A DNA stretch of 64,000 nucleotides, from contig NZ_MEHJ01000001.1 in NCBI RefSeq assembly GCF_001746415.1, forward strand, positions 7,756,501 to 7,820,500. Direction: 5' to 3'. This DNA comes from Streptomyces agglomeratus (GTDB lineage: Bacteria > Actinomycetota > Actinomycetes > Streptomycetales > Streptomycetaceae). A program made the position numbers and the translations under genes. The notes under the pieces are model-generated. The model saw nothing but the letters and a program-made list of their open reading frames with translations. It was not told the DNA's origin and searched no databases. Shown here in pieces: positions 9,659 through 17,849 of this stretch (the stretch's first letter is position 1; every line of letters begins with the position of its first letter).

Positions 9659-10510
9659 TCAGAGCGTTGTTGCACGCTGCCCCGCGGCCTCCCACTCCTG
9701 GTGTGCGGTGTGGACACGGTGCCACAGCGCCGCCCGCGCAGGGGCGTCGACGTCACTCAGGTTCAGATGGAACACGTCGGCCAGTACGTCGTACCAGTCG
9801 TCGGCCGAGTCGATGGTCCGCTCATACGTGCCTTCGGCGTCGATCCGGCGCAGCACACAGCCGCGCAGCATGTCCACGCCCTTGGCGTCGCGGAGCTGGG
9901 CTTGGAGGACCCGGACGAATCCGGACTCGGGGGAAGCTGACAGCCGGTGGTGCTCCGCGGCGAAGGAGGACAGCTCCACGGGCTCCGGCGCGAAGACCAT
10001 GGCCGTAAAGGCGCCCCGGGGGTCATGGGTGAACCGCCAGCCGCCGGGCACCACCACCGACGGGGCCATCGCGTAGGTAAACGGCCCCTGGGTGTAGGTG
10101 CCTTCGCACAGCGGCAGTGGCTCGTACATTCCGCCGGCGAGCCCGGTGTCGACCAGCCACCGCTCGCCGTCGAGCCCCACGGTGAGCGCGAGATGGTCGC
10201 CGCCCGGGCCCTCGGGGTCCTCGACCTCGCCCTGCACCCCGGCCCGGTGCAGAGTCACGTCGTAGCCGAGGGCCGTCAGCAACGCGCCGAAGGCCCCGTT
10301 GAGGTGGAAGCAGTAGCCGCCACGCCCGCGCAGGATCCGGGCCACGGATTCCGCGGCACCGATGCCCGCCGGCCGTCCCAGTTGGTTGTCGAGGGTCTCG
10401 TAGGCGACCCGCTCCACCTGTGCCCGATGCAGTGCCCACAGCGCCTCGGCGGTCGGGGCCGTCGGCCGGGGCACACCCAGCACGGCCAGATACTCGTCGA
10501 CGTCGATCAT
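9659..10510 (-). CDS. nat: Arylamine N-acetyltransferase
   Basis: 283 residues, the normal family length. NAT transfers acetyl groups from acetyl-CoA to arylamines and hydrazines through a Cys-His-Asp triad. All three are visible: Cys67 in RGRGGYCFHLNGAF, His in GGDHLALTV, and Asp in WLVDTGLAGG (usually DVGFG in other NATs, so slightly divergent). The ATG at 10510 has a G-rich ribosome site (GGGGGGAAC) before it. In actinomycetes, NAT homologues also serve as amide synthases in ansamycin clusters, but no such cluster is present. It appears to stand alone. Confidence 0.9.
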   Translation of the reverse strand: MIDVDEYLAVLGVPRPTAPTAEALWALHRAQVERVAYETLDNQLGRPAGIGAAESVARILRGRGGYCFHLNGAFGALLTALGYDVTLHRAGVQGEVEDPEGPGGDHLALTVGLDGERWLVDTGLAGGMYEPLPLCEGTYTQGPFTYAMAPSVVVPGGWRFTHDPRGAFTAMVFAPEPVELSSFAAEHHRLSASPESGFVRVLQAQLRDAKGVDMLRGCVLRRIDAEGTYERTIDSADDWYDVLADVFHLNLSDVDAPARAALWHRVHTAHQEWEAAGQRATTL

Positions 10511-11656
10511 GTTCCCCCCACCGTTCGAACGGATGATCAGCCTAGTCGCCGGTACCGCCCGTCCCACGCCCCGCCACCTGGGTACTACGCCCTCCCCCGA
10601 CCGCTCCACTCCAGCACCCGGGGAAACCTGCAGGTCAGACAGCGAAATCCTGCTGGAGCACCAGGTCGTGTTTCCTCGATCAGCTCGAACGGCTCCAGAC
10701 GATCCACTCCGCAGACTATCGCCCACGGCCAGCGTGAACATCCCGAGAACCGGTCACACCAGCCCTTTGACCTGCGACTTCAAATTGACGGAGGCTCACT
10801 GCACTCGGTGCGCACCACCCGGCGATGGCCGGTACTCTCGTGCGCACTCGGTGCACCGCACCCGATGTTCCGCCCCGCACCGGTGCGCGCACCGTCGACC
10901 GACCCCGCGCAGGCTTTTCGACCTTGCTGGCGGGAGCGGGCTCGGCTTGTCCGAATCCGCCTCCGCGGCCTTCTCGGCATCCGTACTCGTGTTGGGTTCT
11001 TCGTCCGTCTCAGCCTCCTCGCCCTCGGCGCCGATGATGTTCTCGGCGCCGACCTTCAGGCCGACGGTCGGGGAGCTGCGGGGTCAGACTCAAACCAACC
11101 AGGTCCGGCAGTGCATAGCCCCGAACTCGTGGGGGAGGGGATCGGGCCACGTGTTCAACGAAGCTGCCGCGCCAGGTCCGATTCGGCGCCCCGCGCTTGG
11201 CACCATCACCCTTCATTTCACCGGGGCGTGACCGAGAAGTTCATCGGCGCAGATCCGGGCCGACGAGTGACATTCACGGATTCGCTCGCTCCGGGGGCCT
11301 GATCCTTTTCAGCGGGGCTACCGACCGGGTGACGGCCGCTGGTCGGAGACCCATGCAGAACGGACAAGGCTCCTCAACGGTTGAGCGAGATGTCTGACGT
11401 CTCAACTCTTCTGCAGGGGAGCCTCTTTGGTTACCTATCCTGCCCGACCGATGGCCAAGGGCCGACTGCGAATCCAAAGCGTTCTCTGGGGTCACCGCTT
11501 CTACTGAGGCTCCGAAGGCCGCTAGAAGCCACCGCGCCAACCTGGAGCACGGCGAGCGCTCCGGAGGTACCGCCCGCCACCAATCAGCGGGAACGCGACG
11601 GGTGCCGATCGGCTGGGGGCGATCCTTTGCGCGGCCTGGGGGTGGTGCAGGAAGCC
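10511..11656. other. IS-end relic, otherwise no recognised gene
   Basis: About 10640-10800 (plus strand) encodes HTSPLTCDFKLTEAH and flanking sequence, matching the C-terminal tail of the IS5-type relic at 8158; it is the leftover end of a related element. From 10970 to 11090 the minus strand reads GLKVGAENIIGAEGEEAET, an acidic low-complexity piece right after a stop codon with no start. Nothing else between 11090 and 11656 looks coding. Confidence 0.5.
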
Positions 11657-12253
11657 TCAGGCGGCGCGTTGGGCGCGGTGGCGGATTTCTTGGAGGTGGA
11701 CTTTCGACGGGAGGTGGTCCAGGCCGGCCGAGTCTCGTGCGTGGGCGAGCGTTTCCTGGCTGAGTTGCCCCAGGGTCCGGGCGGGGTCCGCGTGAGGTTC
11801 CAGCAACAGGTGTACGTGCGCGATGGGTGCGGTAGGTCGGCCTGTCAGCCGTACATGAGCCCGCGAGACTCCGTCCAGGGACTGGGCTTCTTCCTGGATC
11901 ATGTCCTCCAGGGTGCTGCCGTTGAGTCGGGCTGCGGCGCCGTCTTTGGTGTTCACGAGCACGTGGCCCAGTCGATGTCTGCGTAGTTGTGCGATGAGCC
12001 ACCACAGCAGCAGCGCCAGCAGTACGGCGAGTACCGCGATGACGGTTGGCCACCACCAGTCTTCTTCCTGCCACCGGGTGCGTCCCTCGGTGCTCAGCAC
12101 CACATCGTGCGGCCCGCGGAAGGGCCACCAGCTGGGGGCCTCGAAGTCCCAGCGGCGTTGTAGGTCCAGTCCTCCCAGCAGCACGCCGCCGCCCAGGGCG
12201 AACAGCCCAAGGCCGAGAAGCCCGAGCAGCACTCGGTTCACTGTCTTGGGCAT
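11657..12253 (-). CDS. amaP: AmaP-like alkaline-shock-response membrane anchor protein
   Basis: About 198 residues: an N-terminal membrane helix (RVLLGLLGLGLFALGGGVLL), a Trp-rich extracytoplasmic loop, a second helix (TVIAVLAVLLALLLWWLIAQ), then a cytoplasmic domain (GSTLEDMIQEEAQSLDGVSR) resembling the Asp23-partner part of AmaP. AmaP anchors Asp23/Gls24 proteins to the membrane in Gram-positive bacteria. It is the last gene of the minus-strand Asp23 operon and starts 11 bases after the preceding stop. I chose the ATG at 12253; a TTG two codons upstream is also possible. Confidence 0.8.
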   Translation of the reverse strand: MPKTVNRVLLGLLGLGLFALGGGVLLGGLDLQRRWDFEAPSWWPFRGPHDVVLSTEGRTRWQEEDWWWPTVIAVLAVLLALLLWWLIAQLRRHRLGHVLVNTKDGAAARLNGSTLEDMIQEEAQSLDGVSRAHVRLTGRPTAPIAHVHLLLEPHADPARTLGQLSQETLAHARDSAGLDHLPSKVHLQEIRHRAQRAA

Positions 12254-12264
12254 CCACAATCACC

Positions 12265-12948
12265 TCAGCCCTTCTTCGGGCGCCGGACGTGCACGCTCAG
12301 CGTGGGGGGCCGGGTGAGGCCCAGGCCAGTCACGGCTTCGCCCAGGGTGTGGTTCAGGTCTGTGCGGACCTCTTCGAGGTCGCGGAAGTGTGCCTGTGCC
12401 CGGGCTTTGATCTTCCGGTGGCCGACTGCGACCTGTGCGGACTGGACACCGGGCACCTGCATGGCCCGGTCGCGCAGAATCAGGGCGGCCGCGCGGCGGT
12501 CGAGCCCGGCGCGGACCTCCTGTGTTCCCGGGGTGCCGGTGGGCTGCCGCATGGGCAGCAGCCTGCGCCGTCCCGGTGTCACCGCCAGTATGAAGAGCCA
12601 CAGGCCGAGGGTCATCGCCAGTGCGGCACCGACGATCATCCAGATGTCGTCCAGGGGGCGTGTGGACAGTTCCTCGGCGAGCCGCCGTCGCCAGCGCATC
12701 GCGGACTGGCCTGCCCGCACCGAGACCACGTCGTACAGGAGCAGTCCAATGGCCGCGGCGGACAGTAGTGCCGCCAAGGCCGCGGGAATCCGCCGCGCCG
12801 ACCAGAAACGTCGCGGCGGCCTGCCTGATGTGTCGATCGCCGCCCGCGTACCCGCCACGTGGGCGCTGTCGGCGGACGGAGTCGCCTGTCCGGTATCGGA
12901 GGGAAGGCGGCCGGCACGGGGGGGCTGCCGCGAGGTGTTCGCGCTCAT
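12265..12948 (-). CDS. DUF6286-type membrane protein of the Asp23 operon
   Basis: 227 residues from an ATG overlapping the preceding stop (ATGA), with AGAGGGTGCG before it. A ~55-residue polar N-terminus is followed by two hydrophobic helices (AALAALLSAAAIGLLLYDVV and IVGAALAMTLGLWLFILAV) and a cytoplasmic domain (DRRAAALILRDRAMQVPGVQ) resembling an alkaline-shock fold. It most likely acts with Asp23 and AmaP proteins at the cell envelope. Intact. Confidence 0.75.
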   Translation of the reverse strand: MSANTSRQPPRAGRLPSDTGQATPSADSAHVAGTRAAIDTSGRPPRRFWSARRIPAALAALLSAAAIGLLLYDVVSVRAGQSAMRWRRRLAEELSTRPLDDIWMIVGAALAMTLGLWLFILAVTPGRRRLLPMRQPTGTPGTQEVRAGLDRRAAALILRDRAMQVPGVQSAQVAVGHRKIKARAQAHFRDLEEVRTDLNHTLGEAVTGLGLTRPPTLSVHVRRPKKG

Positions 12949-13421
12949 CGCACCCTCTTTTGGCCCGTGCGGCGCGAATGCATCGAGTGCAGTGTCTCGA
13001 CCGACACCACGAGGTCGGACACATCCATGGCGGCCCATGTCCTGAGCCGTTCGGTAACCTTTCGGCGCACCGCGGCGCACTGCGCTCCGATGTCGGACGG
13101 ATAGTCGAGCTCGACAGTGATGTGCATCCGTACCTCCCGATCACCGCCTGCCGTCGGGCGCAGACCCGGCGTCTCGCGCAGGGGTATTCCCCTCGGAGGG
13201 CCGGTGCACGGACGCCGTCACGCGAGGCGTCCGGTGATCAGGCGGCACGTGGCTGGCCGGTCCGGCGTAATGGCCCAGAGCCTCACGCGCTACCGGGAAG
13301 CGATTTTCGCGACGACCCGGTCGGCGACGATGATCGCGCCGCGCTCACCGCGGGGTATGACCGGCCTCCGACCGGCTTCACGGTCACCGCTGCCAGTCTC
13401 CTCGAGCCCGTCTCCGATCAT
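12945..13421 (-). pseudogene. Second Asp23/Gls24-family protein, split by two frameshifts
   Basis: The N-terminal part (start near the ATG at 13421) reads PRGERGAIIVADRVVAKIAS, the classical Gls24 opening, and hits a stop at 13290-13292. Removing one missing-base shift continues as VAREALGHYAGPASHV, and a further shift leads into the C-terminal half, which is open from 13127 as MHITVELDYPSDIGAQCAAV to MDVSDLVVSVETLHS. The last 60 codons could still be made as a separate peptide. Both shifts are single-base and may be sequencing errors; otherwise the operon has lost one of its two Asp23 proteins. Confidence 0.7.
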
Positions 13422-13611
13422 CGCGGATCCGCTCCTGCCGGTCCCGGCGACGGACAAAGTCGCCCGGTTCGAGATCGCCTTCCACAAGCCGCCCGACTAC
13501 GAGACCGGCGGCGCCCAGCCCCAGCACCAGCACAAAAGCCCAGAAGCCGCCGAAATACGCGGCGAAACCTAGCGCCATCCCGGCCATCAAGCCCACCATG
13601 GCCCTGCTCAT
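13384..13611 (-). CDS. Small membrane protein of the Asp23 operon (DUF2273-like)
   Basis: 75 residues: two closely spaced hydrophobic helices (MVGLMAGMALGFAAYFGGFW and AFVLVLGLGAAGLVVGRLVE), then a basic tail (RRRDRQERIRDDRRRARGD). Such mini-proteins regularly sit between the Asp23 genes of actinobacterial envelope-stress operons. The ATG at 13611 has GGAGCG upstream. Its 3' end overlaps the next (broken) Gls24 gene. Confidence 0.7.
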   Translation of the reverse strand: MSRAMVGLMAGMALGFAAYFGGFWAFVLVLGLGAAGLVVGRLVEGDLEPGDFVRRRDRQERIRDDRRRARGDWQR

Positions 13612-13648
13612 CACACGCTCCCTCACTCAAGCAGCGGCTCAACCACGG

Positions 13649-14080
13649 CTACTCGACCCGCTGCCGCTCTTCCCCTTCGCCCTCCTCGTCGGGCAGCTTC
13701 ACATCACTGACCATGATGTTGACTTCCACGACGTCCCGACCTGCCATCCGTTCCACCGCGGAGATCACGCTCTCCCGCACCGCACCGGCCACGTCCGTGA
13801 TCGAAACGCCGTAGTCGACGACGATCTCCAGATCGATGGCCGCCTGCAGTTCCCCTACTTCGACACTGACTCCGCGCGTGACGGATTTGCCGCCACCGGG
13901 GCCCGGCATCCGCTCGCGCATGGACCCCATGGAGCGCGCGAACCCACTGCCCAGGGCATAGACGCCGCGCACGTCCCGCGCTGCGATTCCGGCGATCTTC
14001 TCCACCACGACATCGGCGACCGTCGTCCGACCGCGCGAGCCGGGCGCACCGCCCTGCCTGACGCCGGCGTTCTCAGCCAT
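13649..14080 (-). CDS. Asp23/Gls24-family envelope-stress protein
   Basis: 143 residues. The family signature TTVADVVVEKIAGIAARDVR is followed by VYALGSGF and the C-terminal half SVEVGELQAAIDLEIVVDYG, ending NIMVSDVKLPDEEGEGEERQ. These proteins form a membrane-associated layer, tethered by AmaP, that responds to cell-wall stress. It is the first gene of the operon, preceded by AAGGAAGG and an AT-rich region. Intact. Confidence 0.9.
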   Translation of the reverse strand: MAENAGVRQGGAPGSRGRTTVADVVVEKIAGIAARDVRGVYALGSGFARSMGSMRERMPGPGGGKSVTRGVSVEVGELQAAIDLEIVVDYGVSITDVAGAVRESVISAVERMAGRDVVEVNIMVSDVKLPDEEGEGEERQRVE

Positions 14081-14272
14081 CAGGCGATTCCTTCCTTGAT
14101 GTAGTCATTAACACCTTACAAACAGATTACAGTCGTTTTAGGGCCTTTGTTCGGTCGGCGGACGGGGAGTACGAATGCCACGAGCGCCCGCTGTCCAGGA
14201 GTCCTTCCGGAGGCTCCGATCCGCAGTCCCGCCGGGAAAGGGCCACAGCGCCAAACGTAGGGGTGAGAGGTC
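14081..14272. promoter_or_regulatory. Divergent promoter region between the Asp23 operon and the P10-like gene
   Basis: A conspicuous AT-rich island (about 14098-14145) in otherwise ~70% GC sequence. On the minus strand it has a direct repeat TGTAA-N6-TGTAA (TGTAATCTGTTTGTAA), then AAGGAAGG and the ATG of the Gls24 gene. Divergent genes share this 192-base spacer. Exact -10/-35 boxes cannot be assigned with confidence. Confidence 0.45.
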
Positions 14273-15073
14273 GTGAGTGAGGTGCGGACGCACGCAGTAC
14301 AGCGCCAGCTCTACCTGGGCCGGAAACTCCCGCTCGGCAGGCCCGACGACGGGACGTGGATCACCGAGCACGCCGCCGCCCAGGCCCTCCGACGCCCGGC
14401 CGCGGAGATTCCCGGTCTCCGGGTGGAGACCCTGCGTATCGGACCAGCACCGCTCGAGCCCGTGTCCCAGTCGGCCGTCCGTCCACCGGCCGGCGCGCTG
14501 CCGCCCGGCCCGCTCAGGATCGAGGCCACCCTCACCGCATCCACCGGGCAGCCACTGCCCCACACCACCGAACAGCTGAGGACCACACTGCTCAACACAG
14601 CCGCAGAGCAACTCGGCCTGCCCACCGTCGCAGTCGATCTGCGCGTCACAGACCTCCTCGAAGGCCCGGAGGATAATGCCAGAGCACGAACCCCGGACCA
14701 GGCCGTGAGCCCACCGCCGGAAATGACACCCGCGCGAAGCTCCCCCTCGGGGGGCGGAGTGAAATCACTGTGGGGACGTAACGAGGAGTTGGCCGACGTC
14801 GCGGCGGCCGTTGCGGGCGTGGCCCGACTCGCCGCGGTGCTGGGAAACCGACCAGTCACGGTGGAACACCGCGACCATCCACCCGGCAGGCACATCCAAG
14901 TCCAGCTCGCGGTGGCCCCCGGACATCACCCCTTGGACGTCGCCCGCGCCGTCCGCGCAGCGGTAAGCAAAGCAGCCACCCGTGACACCCCAGGCCCGAC
15001 CACCGTTACCGTCCTCATCACCGAAACCGCGGCCAATCCAGGCGCCAACGGCACCTCGACGCTTCGGGCCTGA
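14273..15073 (+). CDS. Asp23-cluster-associated hypothetical protein (P10-like)
   Basis: 266 residues from a GTG preceded by GAGAGG. It contains two related halves: GRKLPLGRPDDGTWITEHAA with LPPGPLRIEATLTAS, and after a Pro-rich linker ELADVAAAVAGVARLAAVLG with a second beta-rich part. In Streptomyces, proteins of this type (often annotated nucleopolyhedrovirus P10 family) lie next to Asp23/Gls24 genes; that label reflects weak similarity and tells nothing about function. The repeated Gls24-like sheet suggests another envelope-stress partner. Confidence 0.65.
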   Translation: MSEVRTHAVQRQLYLGRKLPLGRPDDGTWITEHAAAQALRRPAAEIPGLRVETLRIGPAPLEPVSQSAVRPPAGALPPGPLRIEATLTASTGQPLPHTTEQLRTTLLNTAAEQLGLPTVAVDLRVTDLLEGPEDNARARTPDQAVSPPPEMTPARSSPSGGGVKSLWGRNEELADVAAAVAGVARLAAVLGNRPVTVEHRDHPPGRHIQVQLAVAPGHHPLDVARAVRAAVSKAATRDTPGPTTVTVLITETAANPGANGTSTLRA

Positions 15074-15152
15074 TCTGGTCCAATTTCTCCGGCCGCGCCC
15101 ACTGCATTCCCCTGCCCGCACGCACAGACACCCCGCCTCGGCCTTGCCTTTT

Positions 15153-15299
15153 CTACTGTCGGCGCCTCAGCGCTCTGCGGATCAGTAGGGGGCCCGCAAG
15201 GGCAGTCAGAGAAATCCCTACGAGGATCACGATTGCCCCGAGGGCGCCCAGGACCGTCCCAAGCAGGATCAAAATCGTCCCGATGATGAGAAGAAACAT
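15153..15299 (-). CDS. Small hydrophobic membrane protein
   Basis: 48 residues from the ATG at 15299 (MFLLIIGTILILLG), two hydrophobic stretches and a basic end RRALRRRQ. A GTG 12 bases upstream is an alternative start. Similar one-to-two helix peptides are abundant in Streptomyces; no function can be assigned. Confidence 0.5.
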   Translation of the reverse strand: MFLLIIGTILILLGTVLGALGAIVILVGISLTALAGPLLIRRALRRRQ

Positions 15300-15457
15300 G
15301 GCGACGACGGTCACGGTCGCGCGGCCCCGACGGCTAGGTGTTCTGCCCCGGGAGGTTGTGGACGGGTGAGCCAGGTCTCGGCTGAGGGATCTTGAAATGG
15401 GTGAGGGCCTTCCGGTTCGGTGTGGATTGCGACGTCTACACCTACAGAAAGGCCCTC

Positions 15458-15552
15458 GTGCCCCACCGTAATGCACCCCTGACCGAGACCGGACGGCTGC
15501 GTCTTGCCCGTTGCGTGGTCGAGGACGGCTGGCCCCTGCGCCGGGCCGACGC
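15458..15552 (+). mobile_element. IS481-family transposase N-terminal relic
   Basis: From a GTG at 15458 the frame reads PHRNAPLTETGRLRLARCVV and EDGWPLRRA, the first ~31 residues of IS481 transposases. Then the sequence diverges into unrelated DNA. Only the left end of the element survives. Confidence 0.75.
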
Positions 15553-15782
15553 TCTCGCCACGTTCCTTCCCGTCCTCGACGGCGCCCCGGCCGTCGATAC
15601 GGCGTCTCCGGCCGGATCCCCACGGTGGCGTGGCTTCGTTCACTTCAAGCGGTTCTGGCTCAGGTTGTGTGATCTGGCCACGGTGAGTAAGGGCGGGGAC
15701 AGTGGCAGGTGTTGGCGAGGTCGCCCGAACATGGCTGTCCGTCCGGGTGGTTGGGCTGACAGTTCGGAGCCGTGGCTGACCT

Positions 15783-16015
15783 CTCAGTTCTGTCTGGTGC
15801 AGGGTGCGGGTATCCCCCAGCGGGGATGCCCCTGTGTGACCTCGACGTGGACGAAGGCGAGGGCCCGTACCGGTGATCACGCCGTCGCGCTCCAGCCGGT
15901 TGAGGCGGGCCTGGAGTGTTCCACATGCGATGCCGAGGAGGCGGGCATACTCGCGCACACTCGTGCGCGGCTGCTCGATGAGCAGGCGCAGGATGCGGGT
16001 GTGGAGCTCGTCCAC
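15783..16015 (-). pseudogene. Lrp/AsnC-family regulator relic
   Basis: A GTG at 16015 with AAGGAGA upstream starts DELHTRILRLLIEQPRTSVR and ARLLGIACGTLQARLNRLER, a clear AsnC-type helix-turn-helix. After GVITGTG the family should have ~20 more residues. Instead a deletion and frame change lead straight into ALAFVHVEVTQGHPRW, part of the effector-binding domain, and a TGA at 15783-15785. Both the linker and most of the sensing domain are missing, so it is not functional. Confidence 0.7.
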
Positions 16016-16157
16016 GTTCCGTCGGTCTCCTTCTGGGCCTGCTGTCCGGCCGTAAACGCCACAGAGCCGCGGACCTCCCGCCGAGCGACCGACCCACTGT
16101 GTCCGATAGGATGCAGATTAGCGTCGTATGTACTACTTCAACTTGCTTAGGTAAGAC

Positions 16158-16938
16158 ATGGACCGGGATTGCGACGATGAAGAGCGGCCCCGCGAGCGCG
16201 CCGCCGAAAGGCGTCCCAAACGCCTCTCGGCGCCGGTCTATGTCTATGCGATCACGGCTGAGGCCCCTCCCCTGCGCCTGGACGGGCCTGACCGGCGTCG
16301 GAGACCCGCCGGAGAAGCTGCGTACGGTCGACGGCCGGTCGTTGGTCGCGGTCGTCAGCGAAGCACCGGAGGGGCTGAAGGCCAAGCGGCGTGACGTACT
16401 GGCGCACCAGTCCGTGCTGGAGCGGCTTATGGCCGACGGAAGCGTGCTGCCGCTGCGCTTCGGGGCCCTCGCGCCCGACGACGACGCGGTGCAGCAGGTG
16501 CTGGACGAGCGGGCCGACGCGTACCTGGAACGGCTGTCGGAGCTGGACGGCTGTGTGGAGTTTCACCTGAAAGCGTCCGTCGTCGAGGAGGCGCGGAACA
16601 TCCTGCTCGGGTCGGAGGAGGCGCGCCGGCTGAACGAAGACGTCCGGGCCGGTCGGGGTGGTCAGGACCTGCGGATGGCGCTCGGCGGACTGTTCGCCGG
16701 GGAGGTCCAGCGGCGTCACGAGGTGCTCGCCGCGGAGACCGTGGACGCGCTGCGGCCGGTGGCCCGGGACGTCAGGACGTCGGAGCCGACGGGCGACGAC
16801 TTCGTCAGCGTGTCGTTCCTGGTGGAGCAGGCACGGCAGAACGAGTTCCTGACGGCGCAGAAGGACCTCGCCGACCGGTGTGGTGAGGACTTCGCCTTCC
16901 GCCTCCACGGGCCGCTGCCGCCGTACAGCTTCGTCTAG
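16158..16938 (+). pseudogene. gvpF: Gas vesicle protein GvpF/GvpL, single-base frameshift
   Basis: The N-terminus in one frame reads LSAPVYVYAITAEAPPLRLD; after a GGGCC run at 16284-16288 the frame changes and continues LTGVGDPPEKLRTVDGRSLV through to LHGPLPPYSFV, the typical GvpF/L ending. Length from 16158 to the stop is 781 bases, exactly one too many. GvpF is an accessory protein of gas-vesicle nucleation. The start ATG at 16158 lacks a clear ribosome site. If the extra G or C is an error, the gene is intact (260 codons including the stop). Confidence 0.85.
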
Positions 16939-16964
16939 TCGACTTGTCGTCGGGAGATGCGGCC

Positions 16965-17211
16965 ATGGGCTTGCTGACTCAAATACTGACCTTTCCGCTG
17001 GCCCCCGTTCGGGGGGTCGGGTGGGTGGTGGAGCAGGTGGCACGGGCTGCCGGAAGAGTTCTACGACCCCGGGCCCGTGATGCGGGAACTCGCCGAACTG
17101 GAAGAGGCGCTGACATCCGGCCGGATCGACGGAGAGACGTTCGACCGGCGTGAGGACGAGCTGCTGGAGCGGCTTGAGGAAATCCGCCGCTATAGGGAGA
17201 ACCCACAATGA
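16965..17211 (+). pseudogene. gvpG: Gas vesicle protein GvpG, single-base frameshift
   Basis: The ATG at 16965 opens GLLTQILTFPLAPVRGVGWV, the GvpG start. At 17052 an extra G shifts the frame. The remainder (EEFYDPGPVMRELAELEEAL to LLERLEEIRRYRENPQ) is in the second frame and ends in a TGA overlapping the next ATG. Total length is 247 bases, one too many. GvpG is a small helical accessory protein of vesicle assembly. The preserved stop-start overlap argues that decay, if real, is very recent. Confidence 0.82.
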
Positions 17212-17849
17212 ACAAGGCGACTACAGGCGCGGCGTTGCTCGGCGGCTATCTGCTGGGTCGGACGAAGAACGGGAAGCTCGCCCTGGCCGTCGCGGCCTGG
17301 GCGATCAAGAGAAACGTGGACACGAAGAAGCTCACCTCCGCGCTCGTCGGCTCACCGGTGATGGACGCCGTCGGCGAGCAGGTGCGCAAGGACCTGCTCA
17401 ACGCGGGCAAGGAGGCGTCCTCCGCCGCCGTGGACGCGGTGACGGCCAGGCTGGCCGACACCCTCCACGAGCGCACGATAAGCCTGCGGGAGGAGACCTC
17501 CAAGACTCTGGGGACGGTTACGGGGGAGGAAGAGCCGGAAGAGCCGGAAGAGGCGGAAGAGGCGGAAGAGGCGGAAGAGGCGGAAGAGGCGGAAGAGCCG
17601 GAAGAGGCGGAAGAGCCGGAAGAGCCGGAAGAGCCGGAAGAGGCGGAAGAGCCGGAAGAGGGACCGGAGCGGGACGCCGAGGCCGGAAGGGAGCGGGACA
17701 CCGCGTCCGAGGACGAGCCGGAGGCGAAGAAGCCCGCCAAGGTATCGGCCCGCAAGGCCGCCAAGTCGGCGGGCAGGAGGAAGCCGGCGGCCCCCTCCGC
17801 GCAGAGTGGTGAACGCACCGGCGGCGGCACGAAGAGGAGGTCGGAGTGA
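17208..17849 (+). CDS. Gas-vesicle-cluster protein, GvpY-like, with a Glu-rich repeat tail
   Basis: 213 residues starting with the ATG that overlaps gvpG's stop. The N-terminus (MNKATTGAALLGGYLLGRTK) is a Gly/Ala hydrophobic segment, followed by a helical part (LVGSPVMDAVGEQVRKDLLN). From about residue 107 there is a run of Glu-Glu-Ala/Pro triplets, then a Lys/Arg/Ala-rich histone-like end (KKPAKVSARKAAKSAGRRKP). In Streptomyces gas-vesicle clusters the gene after gvpG has this layout, sometimes labelled DNA primase or histone-like without support. Intact. Confidence 0.7.
   Translation: MNKATTGAALLGGYLLGRTKNGKLALAVAAWAIKRNVDTKKLTSALVGSPVMDAVGEQVRKDLLNAGKEASSAAVDAVTARLADTLHERTISLREETSKTLGTVTGEEEPEEPEEAEEAEEAEEAEEAEEPEEAEEPEEPEEPEEAEEPEEGPERDAEAGRERDTASEDEPEAKKPAKVSARKAAKSAGRRKPAAPSAQSGERTGGGTKRRSE
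17526..17665. repeat. Low-complexity 9-bp repeat inside the GvpY-like gene
   Basis: About fifteen consecutive copies of GCGGAAGAG or CCGGAAGAG encode alternating Glu-Glu-Ala and Glu-Glu-Pro. The unit is prone to slippage and its number probably varies between strains. Confidence 0.85.

Noticed and set aside
12621..13814. 397-codon plus-strand frame over the Asp23 operon
   Set aside because: Antisense of DUF6286 and Gls24 genes; no family signature.
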